Shown in pieces: positions 6,415 through 8,316 of a stretch of 8,316 bases of DNA. Positions within the stretch are counted from its first letter, which is position 1. Each line of letters begins with the position of its first letter. The notes under the pieces were generated by a model that worked only from the letters and a program-made list of their open reading frames with translations, was not told the origin of the DNA and ran no database searches. This stretch comes from Chloroflexia bacterium (lineage in GTDB: Bacteria > Chloroflexota > Chloroflexia > QHBQ01 > JADMIH01), in the NCBI GenBank assembly GCA_025927935.1, contig JAICKM010000286.1:1-8316 (forward strand), given 5' to 3'. The position numbers and the translations under genes were made by a program.

Positions 6415-7221
6415 TCAATAATCTGCTCCAGCCGCTGCGTCAGGCGTGCCCGGCAGGGCGGCAGGGACCGGGACAGCCTCGAGCGGCAGGTCGCCGGGGA
6501 AAAAGCTATCGGCCACGGCCAGGATCGCGTCGAGCACCGGCGCCCAGGGGGCCAGGTCGGCGCTGCCGCTCATGAGCGGGCTGATCCCGCGCAAATAACA
6601 CTCGCCCCAGGCCACACATAGCGCCTGCCAGGCGGTGGAGTCCAGCCCGGCGCGAATGGGGGCCACGCGGGCGTAATAGTTCATCAGATAGGTGAAGTAT
6701 ACAGGAACCGAGATATTGGCGGGATGGGCGGTATGCAGCACATGGTAGTTCCAACGCGCCACGGCCAACTCGTAGATATCGAATTCGACGTGCATCTGGA
6801 GCAGGCGTTCGCGCCAGACGGGGCGCTGCAAGATACCGTCGCGCCAGGCATCGGGCGCGCAGAGCACATCTTCGCGGCGCTCCACCGTGCCCTCGACCAT
6901 CCAGGCCGGATAGGTCTGGCAGACGAACGGGCGCAGGCCATAGATCCCGCAGCGCCCGACGCCGCTGGGTAGGCCGACCCAGAAGACGCAGGGCTTCTCC
7001 TCGCTATCGGCGGGCGCCTTGTCGAGCGCGATGTCATAGGTGCGCGCGGAGCGATCCAGCAAGAAGCCGCGCCGGTTGGGCGTCTGCTGCGGGACGGCGA
7101 CCAGGAATTGCTCCGGGGCCAGGTGCATACCCTGGGCGATGACCCAGGCGTCGTAGCCGCTGACCGTCACGACATAGTGATGGCAGCAGCGCTTGGTGCA
7201 GGTGGCGCAGGGACTGGTCAT
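6415..7221 (-). CDS. YkgJ-type cysteine-cluster protein, type A, copy 2
   Basis: 268 residues, soluble, paralogue of the protein at 4960-5760. The N-terminal cluster is C5-x2-C8-x3-C12-C13, one residue longer than the family's usual spacing. Then come SGYDAW (21-26), C78-VF, C91-GIY-x2-RP, C101-x2-YP and C121-APDAW, in the same order and nearly the same spacing as in copy 1. The long C-terminal region again contains Trp and Tyr residues and ends in an Ala/Pro-rich tail that looks disordered. ATG 7221 overlaps the TGA of the preceding type B gene (ATGA), with GAAGG 9 bases upstream (7235-7231). It forms the first B-A pair of the operon together with the gene at 7218-7820. Metal binding is likely from the family; the reaction, if any, is unknown. 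Confidence 0.85.
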   Translation of the reverse strand: MTSPCATCTKRCCHHYVVTVSGYDAWVIAQGMHLAPEQFLVAVPQQTPNRRGFLLDRSARTYDIALDKAPADSEEKPCVFWVGLPSGVGRCGIYGLRPFVCQTYPAWMVEGTVERREDVLCAPDAWRDGILQRPVWRERLLQMHVEFDIYELAVARWNYHVLHTAHPANISVPVYFTYLMNYYARVAPIRAGLDSTAWQALCVAWGECYLRGISPLMSGSADLAPWAPVLDAILAVADSFFPGDLPLEAVPVPAALPGTPDAAAGADY

Positions 7222-7820
7222 AGCGTGCCGCCTTCACGCGCGGTATAAGCATCCAATACATAGGCGCAAAACTCACGGTAGGTGCGTTCGCCCGCTTGCG
7301 CGGCCACCTGGGCGTTCCAGGCGGCCACGATGGCCTGATATTCCGCCGTTTCGGCCAGCAGTTGCCGGAGCCGGGCCGTCTCCTGGGCGCCGTCCAGGTC
7401 CACTACCGACCAGCGCCGGCAGGTACAGGCGCCATCCTGGCAGGCAAGCATCCCCTCGACCAGCACCGCGGGATAGACCTGGCAGGGCAGCGGGCGCAAC
7501 CCACCCAGGCCGCATTGGGCGTGCCCATCGGCCAGGTTCCAGAGGAAGATGCACGGCGCGCCTTTGGGGCCAACATCGCCGCGCTTGGCGAGCATGACCT
7601 GATAGAACGGGCCGCCGGGCGCCAGTTGGAAGCCGTCCACCGCGGAGTCCTCGGCGTCGCAGTACAGGGTAAAGTCCCACGGCTGGAGTTCGAGCGCCTG
7701 GGCGATGCGCCAGACATCGCGGCCCGTCAGGATCACTTTGGTGTTGTGGCAGCAGGTTTTCTCCCGGCAGCCCAGCCAGAGCAGTTCCTTGGGCGGCAGG
7801 GCGCGCGCGACATCAGGCAC
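7218..7820 (-). CDS. YkgJ-like cysteine-cluster protein, type B, copy 2 (GTG start)
   Basis: 200 residues from a GTG start at 7820. The cluster is C18-x4-C23-C24 (CREKTCC), then GRDVWRIA (33-40), C90-IF, C103-GLG-x2-RP, C113-x2-YP and C132-x-C134-RRW. Residue spacing is almost superimposable on the protein at 5757-6380. Start choice: GGGAG (7833-7829) lies 8 bases before the GTG, and the N-terminus then has nearly the same length as the paralogue's (first Cys at 18 versus 16). In-frame ATG codons at 7835 and 7910 lie inside the upstream gene without a usable ribosome site. The GTG start overlaps the end of the HEAT-repeat gene by 8 bases. The stop overlaps the next start by four bases. It is the first cysteine-cluster gene of the operon. 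Function is unknown. Confidence 0.8.
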   Translation of the reverse strand: MPDVARALPPKELLWLGCREKTCCHNTKVILTGRDVWRIAQALELQPWDFTLYCDAEDSAVDGFQLAPGGPFYQVMLAKRGDVGPKGAPCIFLWNLADGHAQCGLGGLRPLPCQVYPAVLVEGMLACQDGACTCRRWSVVDLDGAQETARLRQLLAETAEYQAIVAAWNAQVAAQAGERTYREFCAYVLDAYTAREGGTL

Positions 7821-8316
7821 CGTCCGCGCTCCCATCCTTGTGCTGAGCGATCCAGGCGGTCCATTGATCGGCGGCGCGATTGCGCTCCGCCTCCGGGGCT
7901 TTGGGATCATAGCTGCCCAGGGATTGCCAGAGCGTATCCCAGGCGGCTTCGTCGCCCAGCATCCGGGTGACGTTCTTGCGGATAATCCAGTAGGCTTTGG
8001 TGCGGGTCAGCACATAGGGCGCTTTCAGCAGGGGCGCCACGGCGGGCAGGGCCGCCGGGCCGAAGCCCATCAGCGTGTAGGTCGAGAGCGAGTATTCGCC
8101 GTGCAGCACGTCCGTGAAGTCCTCGATGGTCTGGATCAGGGCGTCGAGGGCGCGCGGGTCGCCGACATTGGCGAGGGCCGTCGCGGCGCGGGCGCGCACC
8201 TTGTCGTCGCTGTCATGGACGGCGGCGGCCAAGCTGTCCGCGGCGGCGGGATCGGCAATGGTGCCCAGGCCCTCGGCGGCCAGCGCGCGCACGCGGGCGT
8301 CCGAACTCTCCAGCGC
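7813..8316 (-). CDS. HEAT-repeat protein, C-terminal part (cut by window edge)
   Basis: 167 residues are visible and the frame is still open at base 8316, so the 5' end lies outside the window. Residues from the edge onward show two PBS-lyase-type HEAT repeats: a DARVRALAAEGLG helix pair, then DDKVRARAATALANVGDPRA, each with the D-x-x-V-R-x-x-A-A-x-x-L-G pattern. These form helical scaffolds for protein contacts. The last 100 residues leave the repeat pattern, are rich in Trp and Tyr, and end in a polar tail. A GTG at 8292 could be read as a start, but it falls within the repeat and there is no reason to prefer it. The gene overlaps the next by 8 bases, so it belongs to the cysteine-cluster operon and may scaffold those proteins. 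Without the N-terminus a full family call is not possible. Confidence 0.75.
   Translation of the reverse strand, partial: ALESSDARVRALAAEGLGTIADPAAADSLAAAVHDSDDKVRARAATALANVGDPRALDALIQTIEDFTDVLHGEYSLSTYTLMGFGPAALPAVAPLLKAPYVLTRTKAYWIIRKNVTRMLGDEAAWDTLWQSLGSYDPKAPEAERNRAADQWTAWIAQHKDGSADGA
7829..7833 (-). promoter_or_regulatory. Ribosome site deciding the GTG start of type B copy 2
   Basis: GGGAG on the minus strand, 8 bases before GTG 7820. It selects that start over the in-frame ATG at 7835, which overlaps this site. It lies within the last codons of the HEAT-repeat gene. Confidence 0.6.

Noticed and set aside
7296..7970. Plus-strand open frame opposite type B copy 2
   Set aside because: Shadow of the cysteine-cluster gene; no ribosome site or recognisable domain, and it also runs through the HEAT-gene end.

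Overview
The window is GC-rich bacterial chromosome (short oligopurine Shine-Dalgarno sites, sigma70-type promoters, tight same-strand overlaps). Gene content is a RadC-family protein, membrane-anchored HD-GYP phosphodiesterases, YkgJ-type cysteine-cluster proteins and a HEAT-repeat protein. High GC plus several YkgJ paralogues suggests a Chloroflexota-like lineage, but this is an inference from style and content; no rRNA or other phylogenetic marker is present. I see no tRNA, rRNA, CRISPR array, transposase or phage gene.

Left part (1-1180): radC on the minus strand, then a divergent intergenic region of about 300 bases. It holds a symmetric TATTATA/TATAATA inverted repeat and a good plus-strand promoter (TTGACA, 17-base spacer, TACCAT) for the next gene.

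Middle (1181-4875, plus strand): two paralogous membrane HD-GYP genes flank a small secreted protein of unknown function. A consensus promoter (TTGACA, 17-base spacer, TATAAT) at 2608-2636 drives the secreted protein and probably the second HD-GYP gene through an untranslated leader of about 315 bases. The leader begins with two perfect hairpins and contains a 12-residue upstream reading frame. The HD-GYP genes align without an indel from residue 1 to about residue 430. Their membrane halves have diverged, while their catalytic halves keep long identical DNA runs (78, 43 and 38 bases), a pattern expected of gene conversion. Both enzymes keep every HD-GYP signature motif and should hydrolyse cyclic di-GMP, each under its own membrane input domain.

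Right part (4960-8316, minus strand): a compact five-gene operon. Its first visible gene is the 3' part of a HEAT-repeat protein cut by the window edge. Four YkgJ-like cysteine-cluster proteins follow in the order B-A-B-A. Type B has C-x4-CC near the N-terminus plus a C-x-C; type A has C-x2-C-x2/3-CC. In both B-A pairs the genes overlap by four bases (ATGA), and all four proteins share a G-[RY]-D-x-W motif and a second Cys block ending C-x-[YF]-P. The reading is a two-subunit module duplicated as a unit; its function is unknown. This operon and the HD-GYP/secreted-protein cluster are the two parts most worth follow-up.
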